Source: Akkermansiaceae bacterium (GTDB lineage: Bacteria; Verrucomicrobiota; Verrucomicrobiia; Verrucomicrobiales; Akkermansiaceae). From it: a stretch of 40,892 nucleotides of DNA. Shown here piece after piece: positions 32,981 through 40,892 of this stretch; positions within the stretch are counted from its first letter, which is position 1; the number at the start of each line of letters is the position of its first letter. The DNA lies in NCBI GenBank assembly GCA_025457665.1, contig JALOTY010000030.1:1-40892 (forward strand), read 5' to 3'. The notes beneath the pieces were generated by a model, which ran no database searches, was not told the origin of the DNA, and was given only the letters and a program-made list of their open reading frames with translations. The position numbers were made by a program, and so were the translations under genes.

Positions 32981-35900
32981 ATGGATATGCCTACGGGAAC
33001 AGAACGCATCGATGCCGCACGACGGGGAGCTTGGGACGACGCAGGTCTGGCAAGGGAGGCGGTCGAACTTGCCCGCGAACTTCTCGAAGCCGCAAGTGCG
33101 GCCCGGCGGGTTTCGGAGAGGTTGCAGGCCCGCCAGCTTGCAGCGATGATGGAGGATGGCCCGGGCAAGGCCTTCACCTTTGCCATGGCCGATCAGGTCT
33201 TCCGCCCGCCCACGGAGCACCGGCAGGCGAAGCGTTTCCGGGACCTCATCGACGACTACGGCGCGCCGGAATACCTGCCCACGGTGGCCCGTGTGGCGAT
33301 GAAAGCCGGGCAGGCGGCCTCGCTTGTCGCGCCGGATCTGGTGATGCCGATGGTGGCCAATCAACTCCGCCGGGAAAGTGCCTCGGTCATTCTTCCTGCG
33401 GAACCTGCGAAGCTCCGTCGGCACCTGCGCAAGCGCCGTGATGCCGGCATGCGCATGAACCTCAACCAACTCGGCGAAGCGGTGCTGGGCGAAGGCGAGG
33501 CAGCGAAGCGGCTGGAGGCAAATCTCGAACGCCTGGCGGACCCGGAGACCGACTACATCTCCGTGAAATTCTCCGCAGTCTTCAGCCAGATCCACGCCGT
33601 GGGTCATGAGGAAACCCTCATCCAGCTCAAGGACCGGCTGCGGCTTCTCTATCGTGCCGCCATGGCCCATCCGCGTGCCGATGGCTTGCCGAAGTTCGTC
33701 AATCTCGACATGGAGGAATACCGCGATCTCCGTCTCACCCGTGCGGCCTTCACCGAAGTACTAGAGGAACCGGAGTTCCACCGGCTTGAAGCCGGCATCG
33801 TCCTCCAGGCTTACCTGCCCGATGCCTGGCCGGTGCAGCGCGAGCTGAACGAGTGGGCGCGCCGCCGTGTCGGGCGGGGCGGCGCAGGCATCAAGATCCG
33901 CCTGGTGAAGGGCGCGAACCTGGCCATGGAATCGGTGGAGGCGGAAATCCATGATTGGCCGCTGGCTCCGTATGGCAGCAAGGCCGAGGTGGATGCGAAC
34001 TTCAAGCGCATGGTCCACGAAGGCTGTCGCAAGGAAAATGCATCTTCTGTTAGACTCGGCATCGCCAGCCACAATCTTTTCGATATCGCCTACGGCCTGC
34101 TGCTGCGAGCCCGCGAAGGGGTGGAAGAGCGGGTGGAGTTCGAAATGCTGGAAGGCATGGCAAACCATCAGGCGCGCGTGGTTCGCGATACCGCCGGGGG
34201 CCTGCTGCTCTACGCACCGGTCGTCCGCCGCGAGGATTTCCACAGCGCCATCGCCTACCTGGTCCGGCGGCTCGATGAGAATACCTCGCCGGAAAACTTC
34301 CTGCATGATCTGTTTGGCATGAAGTTCGGCGATGCCGCTTGGGAGCACCAGAAATCCCGTTTCCTCGCGGCCTGTGCGGCAAAGGACAGCACGCGCCATG
34401 GCCCGAGCCGTTTGCAGGACCGTTCGTCGGAAATCCCGGCGGCGGCGATGCCCGGTGAGCCTTTTCACAATGCGGCGGATACCGACTTCGCGCTGCCCGC
34501 AAATGTCGGGTGGATCCGCGCCCGGGTGGAGGCCTTGCGCGATGCCCCGCCGGCCGAAGTCCCGTTGCAAATCGGCGGTGAATTCCTCCCCGGCCGCCGT
34601 CATGGGGAAACCCGCGATCCTTCGCGCCCCGGCCGCATCGCCTGCCGTCACGCCCTGGCCGGCCGCGAGGAGGTCGAGCGCGCGCTTGCTTGCGCCGTGG
34701 ATGCCCGCGCCACCTGGCGGGATATGGGTCCGGACGCGCGGGCGGAGAAACTCCTCGCCGCCGCCGCCCGGCTTGCCGCCGCGCGTGGTGAAGCGATTGC
34801 CACCATGGTCCGTGAGGCCGGGAAAACGGTGATGGAGGCGGATGTCGAGGTCAGCGAGGCGATCGATTTCGCCAACTACTATGCGGATCGTATTTTGGAC
34901 CCGGCGTGGGCCGATGGCACCGCCTGCGAGCCGCTCGGCACCGTGGTGGTCACCCCGCCGTGGAATTTCCCCTTCGCCATCCCCTGCGGCGGTGTGCTGG
35001 CACCGCTGGCGGCGGGCTGCACGGTCATTCTCAAACCCGCGCCGGAGACCGTCCACAGCGCGTGGGTCATGGTCCGCGCCTTGTGGGATGCGGGCATTCC
35101 CCGCGAGGTCATGCAGTTCGTGCCTGCGCCGGACGATGACATCGGCCGCCAACTGGTGACCGATGCGCGTGTGGACGCCGTGGTCCTCACCGGTGCCTAT
35201 GAGACCGCGCGGATGTTCCTTTCCTGGAAACCGGAACTGCGGCTCTTCGCCGAGACCTCGGGCAAGAACGCGCTCATCATCACCGCCGCTGCCGATCCCG
35301 ATCTCGCGGTGAAAGACCTCGTGCGCAGCGCTTTCGGCCATGCCGGACAGAAGTGTTCGGCCGCCTCGCTCGGCATCCTTGAGGCGGCGGTTTACGATGA
35401 CCCCCATTTCCTCCAAAAGCTCCGCGATGCCGCCGCTTCGCTGAAAACCGGATCGACATGGGAATTCGATTCCGTGGTTCCGCCCGTGATCCGCGAGCCG
35501 GGCGATGCCCTGCACCGCGCGCTGACAAGCCTGGAGCCCGGCGAGGAGTGGCTGTTAGAGCCGCGGATGATCGATGGCAACCCCTGCCTGTGGTCGCCCG
35601 GCATCAAGCTCGGCGTGACTCCCGAATCCTGGTTCCGCCGCACCGAATGTTTCGGCCCGGTGCTCGGGCTGGTGAGGGCGCGCGATCTCGATCATGCGAT
35701 TCGTATCCAGAATGATTCGGATTTCGGCCTCACCGGCGGCATCCATTCGCTCGATCCCCGGGAAATCGAGATCTGGCGGGAAAGGGTGGAGGTGGGCAAC
35801 GCCTACATCAACCGCCCGATTACGGGAGCCGTCGTACTTCGCCAGCCCTTCGGCGGATGGAAACGCTCCTGCTTCGGCCCCGGTGCCAAGGCCGGCGGGC

Positions 35901-36508
35901 CGAACTACGTCTCGCAGTTCATGGTTTTCCGCGATGCCGGGGCTTGCCATTTCCGCGAGCGGCCCTCGGCAGGGGTCGAGGAGTTGTTAGAAAAGATGGG
36001 TGATCCATCATTGCGTGCTGCGGCGGAGAGCGATGCCTTCTGGATGCGGCGTGAGTTCGGCATCGATCACGACCCCTCGGGCCTGCGCTGTGAGAGCAAT
36101 GATTTCCGTTATCGACCCATCGGCCGCATGCTCTTGCGTGCGGCGGACACACGGGACCTTGCGCGCATGGTCCTGGCCGCCCGGGCCAGCTCGGCGGCGG
36201 CGGTCATCGAGCTTTCCCTGCTTCCGGATCAGCCCGCAGAAGCGTGGATGAAGGCCTTCCCGATCTGGCGGGAAAGCGAGGCGGCGCTGGCGGCACGTTT
36301 GCGGCCAGGGACTTATGGATTGTTGCGGACCTCGGGCACGGGGGAAGGGCTGGCGATCGCTGCCGTGGAAGCGGGCATACGCCGTGTCGAGCAACGCCCG
36401 GTTTGCAACGGCCGTATCGAGCTTCTGCCTTGTTTCCGTGAACAATCCGTCACGCAAACGAGGCATCGGCACGGATCGGTGTTGCCCACTCCGGCGGAGC
36501 TGGCATAG
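32981..36508 (+). CDS. putA: bifunctional proline dehydrogenase / P5C (glutamate semialdehyde) dehydrogenase
   Basis: 1175 residues. The N-terminal proline dehydrogenase half shows the flavin barrel motifs Y-I-S-V-K-F-S-A-V-F, L-V-K-G-A-N and a conserved L-L-L-R-A-R-E-G. The C-terminal aldehyde dehydrogenase half has P-P-W-N-F-P-F-A-I-P, Glu758 in A-E-T-S-G-K-N and catalytic Cys792 in G-Q-K-C-S-A. Together these convert proline to glutamate with FAD and NAD+. There is no N-terminal ribbon-helix-helix DNA-binding domain, so it is a non-regulatory PutA. A further 120-170 residues lie beyond the ALDH core, as in some long bacterial forms. It diverges from the synthetase gene across 153 bases. 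Confidence 0.93.
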   Translation: MDMPTGTERIDAARRGAWDDAGLAREAVELARELLEAASAARRVSERLQARQLAAMMEDGPGKAFTFAMADQVFRPPTEHRQAKRFRDLIDDYGAPEYLPTVARVAMKAGQAASLVAPDLVMPMVANQLRRESASVILPAEPAKLRRHLRKRRDAGMRMNLNQLGEAVLGEGEAAKRLEANLERLADPETDYISVKFSAVFSQIHAVGHEETLIQLKDRLRLLYRAAMAHPRADGLPKFVNLDMEEYRDLRLTRAAFTEVLEEPEFHRLEAGIVLQAYLPDAWPVQRELNEWARRRVGRGGAGIKIRLVKGANLAMESVEAEIHDWPLAPYGSKAEVDANFKRMVHEGCRKENASSVRLGIASHNLFDIAYGLLLRAREGVEERVEFEMLEGMANHQARVVRDTAGGLLLYAPVVRREDFHSAIAYLVRRLDENTSPENFLHDLFGMKFGDAAWEHQKSRFLAACAAKDSTRHGPSRLQDRSSEIPAAAMPGEPFHNAADTDFALPANVGWIRARVEALRDAPPAEVPLQIGGEFLPGRRHGETRDPSRPGRIACRHALAGREEVERALACAVDARATWRDMGPDARAEKLLAAAARLAAARGEAIATMVREAGKTVMEADVEVSEAIDFANYYADRILDPAWADGTACEPLGTVVVTPPWNFPFAIPCGGVLAPLAAGCTVILKPAPETVHSAWVMVRALWDAGIPREVMQFVPAPDDDIGRQLVTDARVDAVVLTGAYETARMFLSWKPELRLFAETSGKNALIITAAADPDLAVKDLVRSAFGHAGQKCSAASLGILEAAVYDDPHFLQKLRDAAASLKTGSTWEFDSVVPPVIREPGDALHRALTSLEPGEEWLLEPRMIDGNPCLWSPGIKLGVTPESWFRRTECFGPVLGLVRARDLDHAIRIQNDSDFGLTGGIHSLDPREIEIWRERVEVGNAYINRPITGAVVLRQPFGGWKRSCFGPGAKAGGPNYVSQFMVFRDAGACHFRERPSAGVEELLEKMGDPSLRAAAESDAFWMRREFGIDHDPSGLRCESNDFRYRPIGRMLLRAADTRDLARMVLAARASSAAAVIELSLLPDQPAEAWMKAFPIWRESEAALAARLRPGTYGLLRTSGTGEGLAIAAVEAGIRRVEQRPVCNGRIELLPCFREQSVTQTRHRHGSVLPTPAELA

Positions 36509-36626
36509 TCGGCCCGCTTCGCCCTGTTGCGGATCCTGGTAATCTGGGGGGAGAGCCCGGAACCCACGGGGCGAAGCGCTTTTTGTCATTGCCTGCTTTG
36601 CGGGGTCCGTTGCTGATGGGCGCGCT

Positions 36627-37091
36627 TTGAAGGAAGTCACGATCCATACCGATGGCGCCTGCCGTGGGAATCCCGGCCCCGGAGGATACGGCGCGGTCCT
36701 CGTCCACGGCCGCCACCGCCTGGAACTCGCTGCCGGATACGAGCGGACCACGAACAACCGTATGGAACTGCTCGCCGCCATCGCGGCCTTGGAAAAACTC
36801 CGCAGCCCCTGCCGCGTGACCTTGTGGTCGGACTCCCGCTATCTCATTGATGCCATGACCAAGGGCTGGCTGCGCGGCTGGAAATCCCGCGGCTGGCTCA
36901 CGGCATCGCGCGAACCGGTCAAGAATGTCGATCTCTGGCAACGCCTCGAAGCCGCCATGTCCTCCCACGAACTGACCTGGAAATGGTTGCGCGGGCATGC
37001 CGGGCACCCGGAAAACGAGCGCTGCGACCAACTCGCCGTGGCCGCCGCCACCCGCAAGCCCCTGCCTCCGGATCCGGGCTTTGAAGGCTGA
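36627..37091 (+). CDS. rnhA: ribonuclease HI
   Basis: 154 residues, the normal length. The four catalytic acids are present: Asp9 (H-T-D-G-A-C), Glu47 (N-N-R-M-E-L), Asp69 (W-S-D-S-R-Y) and Asp134 (R-C-D-Q-L-A), plus the flexible-loop His124 (R-G-H-A-G-H). It degrades the RNA strand of RNA-DNA hybrids, for example primers and R-loops. The start is a TTG at 36627; there is no in-frame ATG before the first beta-strand, and the TTG gives the expected N-terminus [10 protein letters not shown]. Confidence 0.95.
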   Translation: MKEVTIHTDGACRGNPGPGGYGAVLVHGRHRLELAAGYERTTNNRMELLAAIAALEKLRSPCRVTLWSDSRYLIDAMTKGWLRGWKSRGWLTASREPVKNVDLWQRLEAAMSSHELTWKWLRGHAGHPENERCDQLAVAAATRKPLPPDPGFEG

Positions 37092-37115
37092 TTTTTGACG
37101 ATTTCCGCGGCCGAC

Positions 37116-37760
37116 TCAGAGCAGCTCGCCGCTGGCGGACGGCTTGCGGGTCTTCACCGGAGTGGATCCCTCAGAGGTCGGCACCTCAGGGGATTTTCCG
37201 GGGACGATATCCACCCGCGTGCCCACCCGGCATTTCTCGTAAATCAAGGGCTGGACGGATTCCGGCACCCGGATGCAGCCGAAACTCACCGCCGTCCGCG
37301 GAACGACGTAGCCGACATGGATGCCCACGCCGTCATGCGTCAGCCGCATCCAGTAAGGCATCTCAAAGCCTTCATAGATGGCACCCTTCGGCGGGCTGTC
37401 GAAAGTCCACGATTGGCCGAGATCCTGGCCGGTGATGGCATCCAGGTAGCGGCCGTAGAGATTGGATCGTTTCGATTCGAGCATTTCCAGCACCTTGAAG
37501 CGACCGGCGGGGGTCTCGTGCCCGGGCTTGCCGGTGGAAATGTCCGTCTCGATCACCGTTTCGCCGTGGCGGTTCAGCAGGCTGGCCGTCTGTGCCGCGA
37601 GATCGATCTGGAGCCGACCTTCCGCCGGCTTCATGGCCTCGAATCTTTCCGGATGAATCCGGTAGGCCGGGCGGGGGGCTTCGGGCGGTCGTTCCGGTCG
37701 CAGCCAGCCACACTGGGTCAGAAGCAGGCAGGAAATCAGGATGAGGGAAACCCGGAACAC
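37116..37760 (-). CDS. lipoprotein L,D-transpeptidase (YkuD domain)
   Basis: 214 residues from a GTG start. The N-terminus is a lipoprotein signal (L-L-L-T-Q-C, Cys17). The YkuD catalytic signature is H-V-G-Y at 148-151 and S-F-G-C-I-R at 159-164, with nucleophile Cys162; the usual S-H-G-C is S-F-G-C here. G-x-x-G-H-E-T-P-A-G-R-F at 77-88 is the typical upstream motif. Such enzymes make 3-3 peptidoglycan crosslinks or attach lipoproteins to the wall in the periplasm. It converges with rnhA, with 24 bases between. Confidence 0.92.
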   Translation of the reverse strand: MFRVSLILISCLLLTQCGWLRPERPPEAPRPAYRIHPERFEAMKPAEGRLQIDLAAQTASLLNRHGETVIETDISTGKPGHETPAGRFKVLEMLESKRSNLYGRYLDAITGQDLGQSWTFDSPPKGAIYEGFEMPYWMRLTHDGVGIHVGYVVPRTAVSFGCIRVPESVQPLIYEKCRVGTRVDIVPGKSPEVPTSEGSTPVKTRKPSASGELL

Positions 37761-37963
37761 CGGATGACTCTATTTCTTTCGCATCTTCACTGACAAGCCC
37801 GATGCCTGATTTCCGGTCTGTTTCGTCATCTGCCCCCCGTTATCACGCGGGGTGGCGGGCGAAATTCAAAGATTTCCTAATCATCAGGCTTTCATGGAAG
37901 TCTGGAATGGCTACGTAAATAGCTATTGCTCAAGCACTTACGGATGAGTTAGAGACTTTCTCG

Positions 37964-38359
37964 ATGCTTGGAACCCCCCTCGCCACGCTCATGACGGACC
38001 CGCTTGCCGCGATGCGTCCGGTGTTTATGATCCTCATGGGTCTGTCACTCCTGCTTGTCGCCTGGCGCCTGACGCGTCGATCCGGCGGCTGGTCAGGGCG
38101 ATTCCTCATGGCTGGAGCGATCTTGTTGGCTGTGGGTTACGCGTTGGTGTTGCCACTCTACGAGGCGCGGCTGCTGGTGCCTATCTCCATGATCACGTAT
38201 TACCCGAATGCGGATGCCGGCACCGCGCTCGGTTGGCACCTTCTCAAGGTGGTTTCCATGAACGGCGGCTGGCTGCTCTTTGGCGCCGGACTTGCCATCA
38301 TGGCCCATGGCCCCAGCCCGCTTCGTCGCAACCCCCAATTCTCCATCGTTCGTCCATGA
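37964..38359 (+). CDS. small membrane protein, three predicted helices
   Basis: 131 residues with hydrophobic segments at about 18-34, 48-66 and 92-114; no recognised family. A conserved-looking loop Y-E-A-R-L-L-V-P-I-S-M-I-T-Y-Y-P-N lies between helices two and three. Its stop overlaps the start of the next small membrane protein (ATGA), so the two are made together and may form one complex. Confidence 0.68.
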   Translation: MLGTPLATLMTDPLAAMRPVFMILMGLSLLLVAWRLTRRSGGWSGRFLMAGAILLAVGYALVLPLYEARLLVPISMITYYPNADAGTALGWHLLKVVSMNGGWLLFGAGLAIMAHGPSPLRRNPQFSIVRP

Positions 38360-38709
38360 ACCCGGTCCTTTTCGAAATCTTCGTCACTCAGGCGCTTGTG
38401 CTCGATCTCTTCGGGGTCATGGGCCTTGGTCTGGTCGCCTTCGGTGCCATCCGTCTGGCTTCCCGCTTCGGCTCCATCAATGCCCGCATGATGACTTGGG
38501 GTGCCCTTGCCCTCATCCTCGGCCGGGTCGGCATCCTTGCTTACGGTGCCATCGTGACTCCGGCCAATTTCATGGAGTTCGATCCCACGCTTCTCTCCGT
38601 GGGCAAGAACATCCCCATCGGCCTCATGACCCTCGGCCTCGGCATGCTCGTCGTCGGCTTCTGGTCCCACGAACGCGACCTCTCCGAAGCCGCTCCGGAT
38701 GGGGTGTGA
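38356..38709 (+). CDS. small membrane protein, three predicted helices
   Basis: 117 residues starting at the ATG that overlaps the upstream stop. Helices lie at about 8-32, 45-65 and 86-104 (I-G-L-M-T-L-G-L-G-M-L-V-V-G-F-W). No family is recognised. The pair with the preceding gene is likely a two-subunit membrane module of unknown role. Confidence 0.68.
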   Translation: MNPVLFEIFVTQALVLDLFGVMGLGLVAFGAIRLASRFGSINARMMTWGALALILGRVGILAYGAIVTPANFMEFDPTLLSVGKNIPIGLMTLGLGMLVVGFWSHERDLSEAAPDGV

Positions 38710-38836
38710 GGAGGGGGTTGGAGGATTTCCCTTGTCGCTCTGTCGGTTCCGAACTGGGAACTTCGGCCGAACCAGGTGCCCAGACTCTTGCTGGGTCGGG
38801 CGAGCGGGATGAAAAGACTGCCCCCAAGGGCCGACT

Positions 38837-39706
38837 TCAAGTTCCCTTGCGGATTTCCTCCACGAGGACGCGGGCGGCGGGTCCGGGGTCGCGGGACCAG
38901 CCGGCGGAAACACAGATGGGCGATGGCTCGGGGTCGAGCTTGAGAAGACGCAGCGCCGGGAAGTTGCGGTCGCGACCGGCATCCGCGACCAAGGCCACGC
39001 CGATCCCGGCTTCGATGGCCATGGCCAGGCTGCTGAAACCATCGAACTCGCCAATGACGCGGGGCGAAATCCGTTGGCTGGCGAAGTAGTCGCCGACGCG
39101 TTGCCAGTAGTCGGGATACCCCTCACGGGCGAACATCAGCAGTTTCTCCTCAGCCAGGCGGGCCACCGCGACCTTGCGGAGTTTGGAGAAAGGATGCGTT
39201 GCCGGAACCGCCAGCCGCCAGGGTCGGGTTTGGAGCGGTTGCCAGACAATGCCCCGGTCCTTTTCATCGCTCACCGTGACAATGAGATCGAGCGCCCCGG
39301 AAAGGACTCCGGCCTTCATTTCCGCGGTGGAAAGGTCCGCCAACTGCACCCTGACCCGCGGATGGATCTGGTTGAAACGTTCCAGGGCCGGACCTAACAG
39401 ATGCCCGGCGAGGGACGGCGCGTATCCCAGCCGCAGGAGTTCGCCGAGTCCGGTGGCGCGGACCTTCTGGACGATTTGCGCGGACAGGCTGAGCCACTTG
39501 CGGGCCTCCTTTTCCAGCACCCGGCCGGCGGGAGTGATGGAAATCGAATGGGCACCACGCTCGAAGAGATCGACCCCCAACTCTTCCTCCAGCGCGCGGA
39601 TGCGGCGGCTCAATCCGGGCTGCGTCATGCCCAGCCTGCCGGCCGCCGCGGTGATCGACCCGGCCGCCACGACTTCGAGGAAGGCCTTCACCTTGTCCAC
39701 ATCCAT
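38837..39706 (-). CDS. LysR-family transcriptional regulator
   Basis: 289 residues from the ATG at 39706, which has a good GAGAGGTGG ribosome site; the frame runs further upstream but that part is not LysR-like. The winged HTH is at 1-60 (F-L-E-V-V-A-A-G-S-I-T-A-A-A-G-R-L-G-M-T-Q-P-G-L-S-R-R-I). The effector domain follows, with R-L-G-Y-A-P-S near 92 and D-L-I-V-T-V-S near 138. It is divergent from the pirin gene, and LysR/pirin pairs facing each other are common; it probably controls that gene and itself. The effector is unknown. Confidence 0.92.
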   Translation of the reverse strand: MDVDKVKAFLEVVAAGSITAAAGRLGMTQPGLSRRIRALEEELGVDLFERGAHSISITPAGRVLEKEARKWLSLSAQIVQKVRATGLGELLRLGYAPSLAGHLLGPALERFNQIHPRVRVQLADLSTAEMKAGVLSGALDLIVTVSDEKDRGIVWQPLQTRPWRLAVPATHPFSKLRKVAVARLAEEKLLMFAREGYPDYWQRVGDYFASQRISPRVIGEFDGFSSLAMAIEAGIGVALVADAGRDRNFPALRLLKLDPEPSPICVSAGWSRDPGPAARVLVEEIRKGT

Positions 39707-39773
39707 GCGCCACCTCTCGCCGCCCCGGGACGCTCTGGCAAGAAGGGAAAGCAGGTGGGTGGAGGGATTTTCC

Positions 39774-39811
39774 AGCATGCATGAAGCGCATGCTCAGGCA
39801 TCGAAGCATGC
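39774..39811. promoter_or_regulatory. three GCATGC boxes between lysR-type gene and pirin gene
   Basis: AGCATGC at 39774-39780 and GCATGCT at 39788-39794 form an inverted repeat with a 7-base gap, and a third AGCATGC is at 39805-39811. They lie midway in the 142-base divergent space, 38 bases before the pirin start, where LysR proteins usually bind. They are a candidate operator for the adjacent regulator. Confidence 0.5.
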
Positions 39812-39848
39812 ATTTGCCGCATTCTGAGTTGTGCCCCATGCTGCCGCC

Positions 39849-40502
39849 GTGAAAACGAACACCGCATCTGCCGTCTGGACTCTCCGCCCCAGTGAGGAAC
39901 GTGGCCATGCCCGCCACGGGTGGCTGGAAAGCCGTCACAGTTTCTCCTTTGCCGATTACTACGATCCCGCCCACATGGGATTCCGTTCGCTGCGGGTGAT
40001 CAATGAAGACCACGTGGCGCCGCACGGCGGTTTTCCGGAGCATCCGCACCGGGACATGGAGATTTTTTCTTATGTGGTCGGGCGATATCCAACTGATGTC
40101 CGCGGGCTCCGGTGTGACGCATTCCGAGTTCAATCCCTCCGCCACCGAAGCAGCGCATTTCCTGCAAATCTGGATTCTCCCCCGCGAACGGAAGCTCACC
40201 CCGCGTTACACCGACGCCACCCCAGCGACCGAGGCCGCCACAGGCAAGCTCCTGCTCATATCTCCGGACGGGCGTGACGGTTCCGCCACCATCGCGCAGG
40301 ATGCCGAGGTCCATCGACTGCGCCTCGCCGCCGGCGAAAAGGTCTCCCACACTCTAACCGCAGGCCGGGGAGCCTGGATTCAGGTGATCCGGGGCTCGCT
40401 GGAACTGGATGGGGCGACGGGGCATCGACCGAATCCGCCGGCCGCCATGATTTCACCGCCGGGCCTTCCGGTGCCGAAGCACTTCTGTTTGACCTCGCGT
40501 GA
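39849..40502 (+). pseudogene. pirin family gene disrupted by two frame-shifting deletions
   Basis: The first frame (GTG start at 39849) gives the pirin N-terminus ([37 protein letters not shown]). After base 40081 or so the match moves to the next frame ([19 protein letters not shown]) and about 18 residues normally between them (the L-E-H-x-D-S-M-G-N region) are absent. Near 40410-40420 the match returns to the first frame (G-D-G-A-S-T-E-S ... A-E-A-L-L-F-D-L-A) ending at 40502, with a few residues missing. All metal-site residues of the first half are intact. It is either a real pseudogene or two sequencing/assembly deletions. Confidence 0.82.
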
Positions 40503-40575
40503 TTCCGAGCGTCTTGGAACCTTGCAATCCTTCCCAGAACCCATTGCCTACTGAAACACTGAATCCACCAACATC

Positions 40576-40892
40576 ATGAAAAACATCGCTACCACCCTCG
40601 TTCCCGCCTTCGCGACTCTGGCCCTTTTCTCCTGCGAGAATCCGGCCGACAAGACCACGGATGCCAAAGTCACGGAGGCGGCCCCTGCCGCCGCCACCGC
40701 CGGCACGAAATACGTGCTGGGGGAGAGTTCCACGGTCGGTTTCACCGGATCGAAAGTCACCGGCAGCCATGACGGCGGCTTCAAGACCGTGACCGGATTC
40801 TTCACCGTGGGCGCGGACGACAGCGTCAGCGGCGGAACGATCGACATCGATGTGAACTCCGTCTTCTCCGATGACGAAAAGCTCACCGAGCA
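40576..40892 (+). CDS. YceI-family lipoprotein, 3' end missing
   Basis: The frame opens at the ATG at 40576 and runs off the window. The N-terminus is a lipoprotein signal (A-L-F-S-C, Cys20), followed by a Pro/Ala/Thr-rich spacer and the start of a YceI-like lipocalin fold: Y-V-L-G-E-S-S-T-V-G-F-T-G-S-K, H-D-G-G-F-K-T-V-T-G-F-F and I-D-I-D-V-N-S-V-F-S-D-D-E-K-L. YceI proteins bind isoprenoid-type lipids in the periplasm. It lies 73 bases after the pirin remnant on the same strand; the two are often neighbours in stress-related operons. Confidence 0.85.
   Translation, partial: MKNIATTLVPAFATLALFSCENPADKTTDAKVTEAAPAAATAGTKYVLGESSTVGFTGSKVTGSHDGGFKTVTGFFTVGADDSVSGGTIDIDVNSVFSDDEKLTE

Noticed and set aside
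33761..35515. 584-codon open frame on the minus strand across putA
   Set aside because: It is antisense to a well-conserved enzyme, is rich in Arg/Gly/His as expected from GC-rich third positions, and has no domain.
1..40892. CTGTTAGG considered as a strand-biased FtsK-type or Chi-type polar motif
   Set aside because: Copies are about equally split between strands within the window, so polarity is not supported here.
1..40892. Search for tRNA, rRNA, insertion sequences, integrases and att repeats
   Set aside because: None could be recognised by eye; small RNAs without strong structure would be missed.

Overview
The window looks like a chromosomal segment of a GC-rich verrucomicrobial bacterium, probably from the Verrucomicrobiaceae/Luteolibacter area. 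The evidence is two secreted proteins ending in PEP-CTERM sorting signals, a very long prepilin-like protein of the Verru_Chthon cassette A type, a shared DxDxDG...N..EYA C-terminal module on two large exported proteins, and an ECF sigma factor of the F-H-S-T-Q-W-S type common in Planctomycetes and Verrucomicrobia. The taxonomic call is inference. No rRNA, tRNA, CRISPR, transposase or phage gene was seen.

Layout. 1-5863: end of a PEP-CTERM protein, a protein made of four HTH/Myb-like repeats, a secreted FG-GAP protein, a secreted esterase and a retropepsin-like protease. 6234-9760 (+): a compact bufferin-type (DUF692/DUF2063) operon, made of a Cys-rich precursor with two Cys-triad repeats, DoxX, ECF sigma, zinc anti-sigma, DUF692 and DUF2063. 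It is probably a copper/metal-stress peptide system.

9848-17593 (-): a tightly packed and apparently undescribed cluster. In transcription order it holds a membrane Ser/Thr kinase, a C39-like cysteine peptidase, a single-TM protein, a GT25 glycosyltransferase, a 138-residue protein with a Gly4 junction and a 30-residue tail rich in Ser, an ECF sigma factor and a DUF707-type glycosyltransferase. Gene ends overlap through most of it, so it reads as one unit whose likely substrate is the Ser-rich peptide. This is the best candidate here for a new system.

18066-30025: a DUF642-like PEP-CTERM protein, the Verru_Chthon-like prepilin protein with a small lipoprotein, a 664-residue membrane protein, an exported ClpP-like serine protease with a zinc-ribbon partner, and a 1032-residue lamin-tail-domain surface protein. 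30113-40892: a free-standing A-T-TE synthetase whose adenylation domain seems to lack the amino-group Asp, divergent from putA; then RNase HI, an L,D-transpeptidase, two small overlapping membrane proteins, a LysR regulator, a pirin gene broken by two frame-shifting deletions, and the start of a YceI lipoprotein.

Across the window the octamer CTGTTAGG occurs 11 times, on both strands, in genes in both senses and between genes. That is roughly ten times the composition-based expectation and suggests a DNA-level signal. Few starts have a clear Shine-Dalgarno sequence, so several start codons are chosen from signal peptides, overlaps or family length.
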